From Strigops habroptila (lineage: Eukaryota; Chordata; Aves; Psittaciformes; Psittacidae): a stretch of 64,000 bases of DNA. Made by a program: the position numbers and the translations under genes. The notes beneath the pieces are model-generated. The model saw only the letters and a list, made by a program, of their open reading frames with translations. It did not search any database and was not told the origin of the DNA. Where the stretch lies: NCBI RefSeq assembly GCF_004027225.2, contig NC_044302.2, forward strand, positions 74,993,239 to 75,057,238. The letters run 5' to 3'. Positions 47,749 to 61,200 of the stretch are shown here, piece by piece. Each line of letters begins with the position of its first letter. The stretch's first letter is position 1.

Positions 47749-50700
47749 CAGAGGACTACCAGAGGAAAATTTTCTTAATCCCACAGACGATAACTCCATA
47801 AACATGCAGGCCAGTGCAAGATAAATCCTGTCCTGCTGTAGTCGCCTGCCAAATGTCTGCTTCTTCCTTTTGTAGGGTTGGAATAGCAGACCACCGACTC
47901 ATGCTTCAATGTTTTTTCCTCAACAATTCACCCTCTTACATATATAAAAAAGAATCAGGAGAGAGGAAACTCACAAAAAAGCTGGAGACAACGTGGTCCT
48001 TCAGCCACAAGTATATGTGTGTGTGTAAGGCAATATTTAAGAACAGCAGAAACCTTGAAGAGATCTCTTTAAACAGGAGCCAGATTCTTACACTTTCCTT
48101 CTTCTCCAAAGTGTGTCCCCTCTGGAATTACACACCTTGGTAGAGAGTCACCATAATTACAAAATTTGGGTCACAATCCGTTGAATATTTTCTCTTCCAG
48201 TGTCTCAGAATGGGGACTTTGAAAAAGCCGGTGAGCAAAAGTGAAAGCAGTCTTCTCCCACCGCTCTTATGACTTAGGGGATCTCTGTGGGCTGATCCAC
48301 CCTGGATTTTATAAATGAATGAGTGTTTGTTCAGAGACACTTCTGGGACAATGGATGTGGCTCTGATCTTAATTGTGGAAGGCTAAGGCCTAACAGAAGA
48401 AAATCTTCCGGGAAGCAGATAAGCGTTTTTCATCAGACGGACAGTTCTCTTCAAGAGAAATGCAGACAAAGAGTGTAGCAGGAAGCTATTGAGCTGGTAA
48501 AACACTTTGCTCTGCTGGCAGGCAAGAACAGATGCTTGGATAGGCCAAACTTTATATGATCTTAAGAAGGACTTTGGGTCATTCTTATGGAAATGACATG
48601 CCAGTTGGATGTTGAGGGAAATAAAACATTGATATCCAAGTCTGGAAACATATGAATAAAAGAATTTTATGAGACCTGCTGACAATAAAAATTACGCTTT
48701 CCAACACAGGAGACTGCAGTGGTAATGAAGAGGCAGTGGACGCAGCAATACAATACAGTGATAGACAAACAGCTTGATGGTAAGACAGCTGGAAACTGCC
48801 TTAGAAGGAAGAGATCAGCATGGCCGGGAGATGGATTAGTGTAAACCTAGACAACAACCCGCAGAGGCATTACAGCTAGCTGCCTGTGCGAATTCTCCAG
48901 CTGTAGGAGGAGGCCTGGATTCAGGGCTACTGGAAGCATGCACTGCTTGCTGGTAATCACACTACCTAGACTCTCGTTTTTTAAAACTGGTATTTTATTA
49001 CATTTGCCTTTTCTCTTCAATGATGTTCCATGTATTTGACGTCCTTTGTTTAAAATCTTAGCGTGGGAGGGAACACTGTTGGTTTTAGAGTGCTTTGCTG
49101 GTTACTGGTATGGTATGCCTTAGGTTCCCAGCTCCTGATCTAAGCTCTAGTCAATGTCATTTACTGAAACCTCAATGACCTTGAGCTCAGCCCCTTTTAA
49201 TGCCTAAAAGTGTTTGCCACAACACAAAAATGTGTTTGGTTTTTTTTTTTAATTTAGAAGTTTGAGCTATAATTATTAATATATGATTAAGCTGCAGTTG
49301 CCTATGCAGTATGAGCACCAGAACAGTAACCTTTACTTTCTAAGTGACTTCAAATTGCCACAAAAATCCAAGTTGTTTGGAAACCATTCAGCTTGCATTT
49401 TATCATGGAAGTTTCTCTCCAGCACATCGTTTCGTGGGAGGCTTGATAGTAATTGGAAAATATGGTTTTGAGTTGAAAATTGGTAGAGTTTTTTTGTTTG
49501 CTTTTGTCAAACAGTATCTCAACAACAACTGGAATTACAAAATGCACATTTTGGCTTTTGAAGTTGTTACTGTTTACTGGGTCTGTGAATATTGTGGGGA
49601 TTCTGGGAAATATAATAATAGCTTTTCTTGTTTTGACTGTTTTGATTGTTGGAGTGTTCTGCAAAGGATCCTAAAGAGTGCACAGGCTCTGCAGGGTCTC
49701 AGTAGAATTTATACATTGCACAGGTTCTCTTCTTCTTTGGTGGAGTGCCTGAATCATTACGAAACTGTTGCAAACCTTGTCAGGAAGAACATACATGCAG
49801 AGTTTATGCTTTCCATAGAAGCAAACAGCTGCAATGGGGATTTTATAGCTTACACAGGATGAAAGGAACCTGTAATAGTTGAGTTGAGAGAATAAAGTGG
49901 CTTTATATATATTTGGCAACTCTGAAGAGATGTCTGGGGCCAAAGCTGATTCATTGCTACTTCAGAAATGCCTGTAAGCCCTGAACAGTTAGAAAGTCTG
50001 CAACATAAAATAGTGTGTATCCAATTGTAAAATTAAAGGGCTGGTTTCAGCCCCAAAGACCTTAAAATTTATGTACTCAGTGAGAAGCAGCACTTGGATT
50101 CAACAAGCAGGAGGTGGAAATATATTATAACAGCAACATCTTTTATCAGTCCCAGTGGCAGCTGGAGCACACCAACTCTCAGCCATGGTCACAGGCTAGC
50201 TTCCCAGGCGACGTAGTCCTTTCACCAAAGGAGGGAGACCCGCAGTATCTAACACAATGATGGAGCTTCTGAGGTTTTGGGGATCAGGAAAGTATTTTGG
50301 CTCAGTAGCTTCCATGGTCTTGATTATGTGGAAGAGTTTTGGCTCTAGCAGCCTCTGGCCAAAATTCGTAACATAAAAACAAGTAACTTTCCCACATACA
50401 TCTCTATTCCATTCATAGTGGGACTTTCAGTGTCTTAACTCTCACTCTCCAGACTCAGCAAAATAACCCTTGTTCCCTAGATTAAGAAGCTGTATTAATA
50501 TTTCCTATTCAGGTATTTCCCAGATAAACTCCACACATCACAGGATCACTGTTGGTCGCATAGACCAACTAACCAACCCAGAAAGAGTTCCAACCTGTTT
50601 CAGTCTAGCCTGTAAGTACCAGAAAACTACTATTTGCTCTCTTCATAGAGATTTGCCATCTAATCACATACAAATAACCATATAGACCAGTCATTTCCAT

Positions 50701-52228
50701 TACATTATTCTTTGCCATAGGTCAACGAATGCTTCATTCTCAAAGCAATAACTAGACCATGTAGAATTAGACTTCACTTGTTACTTAGCAGGAACAAAGG
50801 GGAGCTCTTATGTGAAAGTACTGTATGGGCCAAATCCCACGGTCCTTATTTTTATACATGCTATTTACTTATGAATATTTTATTGGTCTCTGCAATCATT
50901 TTCAACATTTATTACCATAGAAGAATGAAAAATAGTGGGAATAGTTACCACACATACTGTGTCAAGTACTTATGGTGTTGCAGAGAGAGAACAATGTTTT
51001 TATCTGAAATCTAATTGACAAACATAAAAACTTTTTTAGTTGGAAGTGGATTCTGTTCTTTGACTTACATTTGTTTTTTAATAAGGTTTTTTTTTTTAAG
51101 TAAAAGATAAATATTTGGAGTATTATTACTTGCGTAACACTAGTTTTCCTTGGTAAAATAGTTATATTTCTGTATATCTTGATATAATGTACCAGGATTT
51201 TAATAAAAAATCACCCCAAAGAAATCTGCACTTAAGAGAGGAGTTTTACAGAGGCAATTTTTTATGGTTTAAGAGAGACAAAAAGCAAAAATGTCTCAGC
51301 CTCTAGCAGGTGTCACAAGCCACAGAGAAGAAATCACAAAGACTAAGTACATGCAAATACTGTAAGGGAAAGAAATGCTAGCCAGTGGTGTTTAATGATG
51401 TTAAAAATATACAGGAAAAGGGAAGACATGCACAACAATCAGCTCACATATCACTCAGTAGTTGAAAGACCCTTTGCTGATATGGTGTTGGGTAGTTAGT
51501 TCATTCTGGCACACTGTCCACAGGGTATCTTTCTAAGATGCAGAGTAATGTGTAAAAAATCAAGTATTCTTCACAGATGCAGAATTTTGGATAAACTAAC
51601 TTTTTACTGTTCTGTTTTGTATAGCCATATCAGAAGGGATTCTTATACAGAGTCTTTTGCTTAATGTCCCTTACATACAGCTCAATCAAATTGATTATAT
51701 TGTTTATATTATTATTTTTACCAGTTGTTTCACTTACTATGCCAGTGTTGCTCAGTGTGAAATAGTACTGTTTTTTTAATACCCCTAAGTACATAGTTCT
51801 TAAAAATCCAATCTCTTCCCCTTGTACACTCTGAAGAATACTCTTCTTTCCTAGCACAAAGCTACAGACCTTCCCCAAAGCCTACCTTTTATCACAAATG
51901 CAATACCATAACTTGTGTATGCAGATCCACCAGACACTCCTGAATGTTCAACTGCAAAACTCCTATCTACTCACTATATTCCTTTCAGCTCCAAGCATAC
52001 TATCTCTAATGGCTATACACAGATAGACACAGATGCAAACAGGGACATGTTTACAGGATTTATTTAAAGGAATCTTACTTGTTGGCTGATATTTTGAACA
52101 GCTTGTTGCCACAGCTTTCTTAAAGATTCATTCTAACCTGTTCAAGGATTAACAGAGCTAAACAGCCTTTCATTTTTTAAAAGTTGGGTGGATGACAGGC
52201 ATTTTCAGTTTAAAATCACTGGTACTGG
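47749..52228. other. Intergenic, no gene seen
   Basis: AT-rich DNA. A 172-codon frame at 49344-49862 and an overlapping hydrophobic 64-codon frame at 49480-49674 have no reliable family signature and are regarded as chance. No RNA gene was recognised. Confidence 0.5.
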
Positions 52229-52340
52229 AGGAGATATTTTTTGTTTGGTTGTGGTTTTTTTGGTCAGTTGGCTGGGGATTTTTTGGGGGGTTTTGGTTTG
52301 TTTGGGGTTTTTTTTGTCTGTTTGTAGGGTTGGGGTTTTT
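52229..52340. repeat. G/T-rich simple sequence
   Basis: Alternating T runs and G runs, with GGGG, GGGGGG, GGGG, GGG and GGGG blocks between 52273 and 52338. The + strand could fold into G-quadruplexes. It is just upstream of the LTR. Confidence 0.8.
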
Positions 52341-52414
52341 GAATGAGTGTAATATTTATTGAACTGTTTGTCTGAATTCTGACATTTAATTTCCATCCTT
52401 ATTTTTTGTTTTGA

Positions 52415-53421
52415 ACCTGCTAGAAGCTTCACCCATGCTCATTAGAGACAGTGCCAGCCAGCTCCAAGACAGATCCACCACTGGCCAAGGCTGAGACCAT
52501 CAGCAATGGTGGTGGTGCCTCTGGGATAACATATTTAAGAAGACAAAAGAAAAATCAAACTCTGGGTGGAACAATAGCAGTGGAGCGAGAGGAGTAAGAA
52601 CATGTGAGAGCAACAGCTCTGCAGACACCAAGGTCAGTGCCGAAGGAGGGGAGGAGATGCTCCAGGCACCAGACCATGGTGCAGCCCACGGTGAGGCAGG
52701 CTGTGCCTGTGCAGCCCATGAAGGTCTATGGTGGAGCAGATATCCACCTGCAGCCCATGGAGGACACCACACCAGAGGAGGGGGATGCCGAAAGGAGGCT
52801 GTGACCCCATGGAAAGCCCATGCTGGAGCAGATTTGCTGCAGGACTTGTGACCGTGTAGGGGACCCATGCTGAAGCAGGTTGTTCCTGAAGGACTGCACC
52901 CCATGGAAGGGACCCACACTGGAGCAGTTTATGAAGAACTGTAGCCCATGGGAAGAACTCATGTTGGAGAAGTATGTGAAGAACTGTGTTCTTCGGGAGA
53001 GACCCCACGCTGGAGCAAGGGAAGAGTCCTCCTCCTGAGGAGGAAGGAGTGGCAGAGACAACGTGCGATGAACTGACTGCAACCTCTATTTCTCATCCTT
53101 CTGTGCCACTGGAGGGAAAGGGGTAGACAATTTGGGAATAAAGTTGAATTTGCGAAAAAGGGAGGGGTGGGGGAAAAGTATCTTAAAATTTAATTTTACT
53201 TCTCATTATCCTACTCTGATTTGAGTAGCAATAAATTAAACTGATTTCCCTAAGTCAAGTCAGTTTTGTCCATGACACTAATTGGTAAGTGATCTCTCCC
53301 TGTCCTTGTCTTGACCACGAGCCTTTTGTTGTTATATTTCTCTCCCCTGTCCAGCTGAGGAGGGGAGTTATAGAGCAGCTTTGATGGGCAACTGGCATCC
53401 AGCTAGGGTCAACCCACCACA
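52415..53421 (+). mobile_element. Solo LTR of a bird endogenous retrovirus
   Basis: I recognise the avian LTR by its order of parts. These are a TATA-like ACATATTTAAGAAG at about 52528-52541, then about five degenerate 45-48-base repeats (52801-53020) built on CCATGGAAGGGACCCACACTGG, then AATAAA signals at 53137 and 53230. It ends in 'CCAGCTAGGGTCAACCCACC' and CA, last base about 53421. The 5' edge is uncertain by tens of bases. No gag, pol or env sequence follows, so it is a solo LTR left by recombination. Open frames on both strands inside it are not genes. Confidence 0.85.
52801..53020 (+). repeat. 45-48-base minisatellite inside the LTR
   Basis: About five imperfect direct repeats, each with a CCCATGGAAGG-like start, a GACCCACACTGGAGCAG-like middle and a GAAGAACTG-like end. 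They create long stop-free frames that look like proteins but are repeat artefacts. Confidence 0.8.
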
Positions 53422-55701
53422 GTTGTGTTTCATTTACCTCAATATGAGAGAAAATTTTCCCTGTTTCTAACAGTCCATGGCCCAAGAAGAAATGCCCAAT
53501 TGTATGGATAACAACAGTTCAAAGACTGTAAAAACAGTGCCAATTGACCAACAAGACCAGGAACCAAAATTTCTTCTGGTAGAAAACAGGAAGTGATTCA
53601 TTCTTCTATTAATATTTTTCAATCTTTATCTTTAGTTTCCAGCAAATGTTTTTGTAGAAGCATGACAAAGGAACCCTGATATACAGCTAACTGTATGAAC
53701 AATCTCAAAAAATAATTCATATGATCAATTTTGTCTTTTTATCTCAATCCTATTGGATTTACTTTAGCAGATGTAAGCATTTTAAATACAGTTGGAGTAT
53801 GTCTTCTGAAATAATTGTTGAACTTGAAGTCATTTATGATCAGCTGCAGTGATGATGTGCTGTAGATTAGAATCTAGAAAGCAGAGTTTTATAGGCATGC
53901 TCAGTTTACAGATGTTGCTTTGTTAGTTTTTTTTGTCCTAGAGAAAAGTATTCAAAGATATCAAAACCAGCTGTTTCTCCTGTTAGTGCACCGGATGCTT
54001 ATCTTCTTGCTCTATATATCAAAATATCAGTGTTAAAATTTACCATTACTGTATGAACAGGAGACACTTTGATCTAAAGATATGATAAGATGGTTCAGTC
54101 AGTAGTATGTAGCAGTTGCTCTCAGAGTATTTAAAAACAAAATTTAAAAGAATATTTTGATTATTATTCTGTAAAAATATGACACAAAGGAAGAGAAAAT
54201 AAAGCTAGTGATAGAACAGTCACAAAATAATCCTGAATCAACAAATTATTTTAAAATTAAATAACAAATACATTTTTAGAAACAATTTTAGTTTCAGAAT
54301 TTCTGCATTTCTGATTCTCAGGGGGTTTTGTTTTGGTTTTTTTGTTTTTGTAATTCCATGGCAACAAAACTCAAAAGTCTCACTACAGTCTGTAAAGTGA
54401 AACTTCTGAGTGCCAGCTAGATTTAATTGTTGCTTAGGTCCTGTGAAGCCTTTAAGGTCAGTGTGAAAAAGTAAAACATAAAATACAGAAAATATAAGGA
54501 ACTTTCATAATGCATCTCTGAAATAAGGGATCCCCTAAACAATGGTAGTATAACTGAAACAAAGGGAGGAGAGCAAAAAGCACAGAGAATAGGGAGAGAA
54601 GGTGACAGTAAAGATCTGTACACAGTAGATGGTGTACAGCATTTATCTGAGAATTAAAGGAAGATTTCGTACACCTGTGTGTCTTTGGCAGAACATGAAA
54701 GGTGGCTTACAACAGTTAGTGATCTTCGTGATTCTTTTCTGGGAATGATCACAAAAACACTGCTCACAGATGTGCATGTTTGACAAACTGCTTAAACGTT
54801 TGACAATCTGCATAAGCTCATCTATCAGAGACTCATCTCCCAGATGCCCTTAATACTGCATCCAGTCAGCAAAAACGATTGCCAATCTCCCTTGCATCAA
54901 AAAAGGCCCATTGGAAGCATTGCTCTCCTACCCATCTGCTGAAACTGTTATCTGAAGCAGCTAATTATGTTTCACTCCTTCATTCCCAGAATCAAATATA
55001 TCTCTCAGTCTCTCTATCACTGATTACATCAACTGGAAATATTTGCAAGAATCATGGACAGTGAACTTCACCCTGAATATAGGGATAATTTGCTTTTTTA
55101 CTTTGTAAAACTGTTTAGAACAGGGAAAGCAAACAGGGAGAGAAAATCTGCTACAGATAAAAGTGTCTCTAAGTGTTCCTTACAATAAATCTCACCTTCT
55201 TGGTAAAATTGTACTTATTTTTCATTTTTATACCTTGCCATTGGTAAGGCGTCTGAACACATCAAGTGTAGTGTAAGTGGTTTTTGATCTTTTGGTACAT
55301 ATTGCTATGTTTCTTGAGATGGCATAGTAAGATGATGATTATACAGTCTATTGAAACAGGCAAATACTTCTCTGGGTTGGGTCTTGTCAGACTCAACTGT
55401 AAGTGGATTTAGTGTGGAGCAGTACCTGGCTGGGAAGAAATTGCAGTGAAGAGTTAATGGGTTGCACTAAGCTGGTAATGAGAGATTCAGCAAGTAGCAC
55501 TCCTTTCTAGGTTTTGAAAGTAAACTAATACTCCAGAACTGTACTGCAAGGCCATCTGTTACAAAGGTACCTGAATATTCATGTCCCACTGAAAGTGAGT
55601 TGCCTAAAAATCTTACTGAAGATGGGCTTATGCTGTTGAAAGATGCTATCTCTGGCTAAAGCAAGGCAGTAAGACTGTGACCATTCCTGCCTGTGACCTA
55701 T

Positions 55702-55736
55702 TCTGCCTCTCTGGTCTCCTCTTTTTTCAGCTGGTT
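55702..55736 (+). repeat. 35-base exact repeat, copy A
   Basis: The segment starting TCTGCCTCTCTGGTCTCC and ending CAGCTGGTT is identical to the one at 58077-58111. It contains a good splice-acceptor-like CTCTTTTTTCAG. The flanks differ immediately. Confidence 0.9.
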
Positions 55737-58076
55737 ACAGTGCACATACCCTTCCTGCCCAAAACTTTTCTAAACTGCTATGACTCATTTTGTTTCAGTC
55801 AATAACATACTGGGTGTTGATCTAAGTAATTTCATACAGTCAATGTCCTATCATTTGTTCTTGAAAGATGATTCAAGATAGGCAAGCTATTTTTGCATAT
55901 GTCGCATTGACCATCACGGTCAGAAAATCTGACTTTGGCCTAAATTCAGGAATATCCAGGATTTCTCAGGACTTCGTCCCAACCCTGCATAATCATAAAC
56001 CAGTCATGTATCATTCTTCTTGCATAGTAGACAGTTATGAATGTTGCTCATGAGCTGGTTACTGAGCAGCAGACAGCAGTGATAGGGAGCTCACTGCTCT
56101 ACATGAGGAAAGTGTTCCAGAAACGCAGTGATTTCCCCGGAGTGGGTCACTGATAGTAACTTGGTGATAGTAAGTGTGTGTTGGGCAAGCATTGGTAGAG
56201 AATTATAGTGGCCACAAGTGAGCAGACAAGAGTAGTCATAAAGCTGTGCCACTGATAATGAGCTGCTGGATGTAACTTAAACCACCAATAAGCACTTTTA
56301 GTCTTTTTGTATATATTAACATTCATGACCAAAACATAGTATGTTTTCCTCAGTGGAAGCTGCCCATACAGAGTCCAGTTTGTATGTTCAGAGAATGCCA
56401 TTATTTGTGAGAAATACATTTCTCAGCTCTTTTCATACAATTTACCACAGTCCTTGGCCAAAAGAATGTAAGTGGTGGGATGTAGCTTGGATTTTCTGAC
56501 ATTTTGTTCTTTGAGTGGCTTTTCAGTCAGAGTAATTTCAGCTTCACGAAAAATGCCCATTTGGAGATCATACAAAACCAGAAATTCTCTAAAGTCATTG
56601 TAAAAGAGCTTAAACCAGAATAGTATGTTCAGATACATACTATACTTCATACTATACATATCTTTTCTCTGCAAGATGTTCTTAGACAGGATTCATAAAA
56701 CTCTTAACTTTCTTTTTATTGTCACTTCCATAGTTTTACTGATAGTTTTGTTTTATATAATCTGATGGAGACTTATGAAATTAACAGATAAAGAGATTGA
56801 AGACAATTTTCTTTAGGAAGAAAATAATAATTAAATATTATATGTGATGTTCTTGAAATTCTTCAAGAGCAAACTTGAGAAGATCCTGGGAAATGTTCAT
56901 ATGTACTAGTTCTGCATTATGTCAGAAGTAGCTGAATTAATGTAGTTGTCATATATAAGCACCACAACCTTTATGGTGTTAAAAAGTTGCTTATTGTGAG
57001 CTGGATGCCCAAAACTTTACTTATGATGGCTCCACTTCACTTAGGGATGGCTCCAGATTAAGAATTTAGGAGAGCTATGTTTTGTTTTAAATGCTTATGT
57101 AGTCTGCCACTGGATTTTCAGGCATCACTTCTGGCATCCTGTGATATGAGATGTTTAGGTACATACAAGACCTGTTCACAGTAAGCTGATTAACAGAAAT
57201 TTCTTGAATCAAATAGGAACAGCATTGCTAAGTAGCTCTAAAGTTAAGGAAGATAAAAGCACAATTCATGCACCATGCAGCGCATCAGAGATGTAGTTAA
57301 TCACGCAAACATATTTTCTTTGCTTATCTGCTGGTAGATGTGTGTGTTATCAGCCATGAAATTGGTTACAGTGCTGGAAACAATCCCTTTCAGAACAGGC
57401 TTTGAATTCTTGTTCTTTCCACAGGAATTTGGAAAATACCATGTACCTGACTCCTAGCAGGGTGTTTGTTACACTTTGCTGACACACCAGTAAAAATACA
57501 TATAAAAACAGTTTCAGAGTTTTAGGTCATATGTTGCTCTTCACTATGCTAATGTTAATACAGAAAAAAGCTACTGCATTCCCACTTGTGTAACCAAAAG
57601 CAGAGTTTTGCCTTAAGGAACATGGTGCAAATGGCGAGGTATTAAAAACACAGATGTATAGCGAGGGAGGTCCATGTGTGGAAATGGTTTATATTAAGAG
57701 GCGTTTGCTAAAGCAAATGAGAGTTTTGCCCATGCAAGGCCCATTTGACCCAATGTTTTTCTTTGTGAGTGGTAGTATTAGAGAAACCTTTAATGAAGAT
57801 GTTTTGCTTTGACTAGCCATGAGTGCTTCAGATCACTTCCCCTCTTCTTGCACCCTTTTGGTATTTTTCTGAACTGATGCTGAAACAAGCCTCAAATCTT
57901 AGTTGCCCATATACTCAGCCAGGATTGACAGTGCAGCCCTGATTTTTTTGTGTCAGCAGAGAATTATTGCCAGTCAATCAGAAATGTTGTCAGTTGTGAT
58001 AACTGGCTGCATAGAATACAAAAATATTTCAGTTTCCCTGTGCATTAAAGGCTTGGTAAATCCTCTGCACAAAATG

Positions 58077-58111
58077 TCTGCCTCTCTGGTCTCCTCTTTT
58101 TTCAGCTGGTT
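58077..58111 (+). repeat. 35-base exact repeat, copy B
   Basis: Exact copy of 55702-55736, 2.4 kb downstream in the same orientation. No other similarity is seen on either side. Confidence 0.9.
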
Positions 58112-58242
58112 TCAGTTTTCAGTTGTGTACTGAGGAAACTTGGCATTTGGCTTCAGCATCTCTAGTAACAGGCTAATAATAGGTGAGTAATACTGAAGTA
58201 AGAGAGTAACACTCTAATAACTCTAATAATAGATTATTTATT

Positions 58243-58297
58243 TTGGTTGGTTGGTTTTTTGTTGTGGGGTTGTTGGTTTTTTTTTTTTTTTTTGCTG
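58243..58297. repeat. T/G-rich simple sequence
   Basis: GGTT repeats followed by a T run of about 18. A low-complexity stretch. Confidence 0.85.
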
Positions 58298-61200
58298 TTG
58301 TTACCTTCCTGAGATGTAGATCTTGGACGCTATGGTCAGAGCTTCTTCTCCCTTCATCAAAATATTCCTCAGGATCAGGGTTGCCTGTGGAAAAAGGTGT
58401 CAGACATGGACTTACTGGCTGGATCATAACAAGCAATCACAATAATTCTAAATTTAGCATTTTTTGAACGTTTTCTTTTTCAGGCTGAAGTTCTTTTCAT
58501 ATAATTTCAATGCTAAGAAAATAATACAATTACTTTTAAGACGTCTTGTGCTGTTTTGCAGGTCACAGCACTCTGCTGTTTCCAGTGACTCAGCCACACT
58601 TAAATTTCTGAGTAAGTAGAAGTCACTGCATGGTTTGTGTGTCTGGAGATTGAATCCCTGCTAATGCATTTTGCATTGGAAAATGCAATTGTGCCTGTGG
58701 AGGAGGTGGATCTCCTGTTATTGTTTACCATCAAGTTGAGTTTGGGTGGCCTCTAGGGAGTGTGTGCGTGTGTGCAAGTGGACATGTGAAATCCGCAGAA
58801 CTCTGGGGACCTGCCAGGGACCTCCAACTTGGCTTGCAGCTAATGCTCTATACTCTAGGAAACAATGATACATTTGTTTGAAAATTGTGCATATGGTAAG
58901 GAATATTATTTTATTCATAGTAATACAACTTAAATCCAGATGGAGAAAAGGTAGGTCCAGAAAGCAAAGGTAATGCTTCTTTCCTCATTTTTTTTCAGGT
59001 CATGTTGCCTATGCCTGATATTATCAGAGCCCAGAAAAGGCATGAAGCACTCCTAAACCTTGCTCTGTGTCTTCAGAACATCCTGGCAGGCAGCATAAGC
59101 ACAATCTAAGTGCAGGCTCCTAACAAACACTGTGGCCCATGTGGCAAGTGGCTTTCTGTTCCTGCAGGTCATGACAGTGTCACAACAGCAGGTGGGACAC
59201 ATTGAAGTAACTGGCCAGACAGACACTTCTGTTCTCCATAGTGCAGGAGAACATGTCCTAGCTTAGTGCACACGTGAGGTTTTCCCTGAGCAAACTAGTT
59301 GAATGTCCCCAAGCTAGACCAAAAGCTGCAGCACGTAAGCAGTGTAGACAAATGATGAACTGAACTTCAAAGTCACTTGGCATTGTAGGGTAGATGTTAT
59401 CACCCCAGGATTAATATTTGCTTAAAAATAGTACTGGTTTGAACGCCATTCATTTGCACTCCATAAAATGAATGAAAACTCCTGAGGTAATCTACATCCT
59501 TTGGAGGCAGCACAGTTATTTTTCTTGCCAGTTTGCACTGGTTTTCTGTTTGACCTCCATCTTTTTAGTAATCTGAGCAGGCAGACAGAAACGTCTCACT
59601 CATAAGCAAGGAAGAAGCAGTAGTCTTCTGAGTTCCAGATATATGCATTGGTGTACACTCTGTATGTGCATAGTTATTATCGTAAATGGCAACATCTACT
59701 AGCATATGCAGAATTGCTCATAATTTAGTAGAATCAATAAAGCTGCTGTTATTTCTTTCAAATGTATTTTTGAGTGTGTCTCTTTAGCGTGGCGCCAGAA
59801 GTGAAATAAATTTCACTGCTTAACTTCTTTGCTGTGGCTGACTGAATGACTTCAGGCATGGCTGTGAGCAATACTTCATTCTCTCGTGCAATTTGTGTAC
59901 ATGGTTATTTGTGAAAAATTGACTTCTTCCAGGGAAGCATGGAAAATGATGTGAAATAGATAAAGGAAGAACAGCTATTGGGGTGCCACAATGAACATAG
60001 AACATATGGCAAAGGATGCTTTTTGACATCTGTCTTTAGAGCTAAACTAAAGAAAGATCCAACAAAATCTTAAATAGTTTGGAAAAGTAAGAAGTACCTA
60101 GGAGAAATGTAGTGTTTCTTATTAGATCCACCAGTAATAAAACTTAAGTCAGAACAAATAATGATGTTTCTGTGAAAGTTTAGCAGATGTACAGCTGAAC
60201 TCAGATACTGGAGAGTGCTAAGAATCAGTAACATTGCAGCTATCAAACTTCTATTGTCATGGCGCTGGAACTGGACTCAGGTGGATCACTGGTCTTGCTC
60301 AGCAAACAGGCAAAAAAGCCTAGGGCAAAACCAGCTGAAATAACATATGATTCAGACACGGCCAAGTAAAGACATAAACACAGGCTGAAATAAACCAAAG
60401 TAGGTTTTGCGAACAGAAGGAAGAGCAATGGAGATGTCACGGGAAAGATTTTGACAGTCACTTTTTTCATATTCTTGCCTCCAGAAAAGTAATCTCTGTG
60501 CGAAAATACACATGTAATGCTAGAACTATTCTTCTCTAAGTTGATGATGAGACTAACATCTCCTTTGGTGGGTTTGCCTCCACTAACACCTGGTAGGTGA
60601 ATCCCAGCAAAGCAAAGATTAAATATATTCAAGTACAATTTCAGCCATGACCAAGGCAACCAGCTTAGACCATAGTTCGGCAAGCTTTAAGAATAACAGC
60701 AAGGTGAATTTGCAAGAGAAATCTTCCTTGTGAACTGGCAAGATTCTCTGAGCAAAAATTATTCAATGGAACTTGAGGTGTTTTGGGGTGATGTTCACTG
60801 ACAGGTCTAGCCAAAAGTAGGTCTCACAGAGAACACTTTCAGAACACAGCTCAGAAGCATAGAGAGCCTTTTTCCTGTTTTTTTGAAGGCAGGGAATGGA
60901 GTGGATGGAGTAAAAAGCTGTGATCAATGTAACGTAATGATAATATCATGTCATGAACAATTCCAGATAATGCACTCCATGTAAGAAGAGATACTTCATT
61001 TATATAAGGATGTGTTTAGAGGCAATTCATACCTTAAATTGCTTGAAGGTCAGCATTTGGAAATCAGTTCTGGGTTGAGAACAATGCAATTGCCACCAAT
61101 GAGTGGCAATGCCCTTCAAGAGGAAACTTAAAAAAACAAATCGAGAACCATGTGGAGATGGGGAATGTTAAATAAAGTTATACAACTAACAGAATGGATG

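Noticed and set aside
49480-49674. Hydrophobic 64-codon frame with a G-N-I-I-I-A-F-L-V-L segment like the first helix of a G-protein-coupled receptor
   Set aside because: It stops after one helix, no further receptor helices follow in any frame, and T-rich DNA readily encodes such stretches.
52500-53082. Minus-strand frames of 118-139 codons with repeated G-L/F-H-G-type motifs
   Set aside because: They are translations of the LTR minisatellite, not genes.
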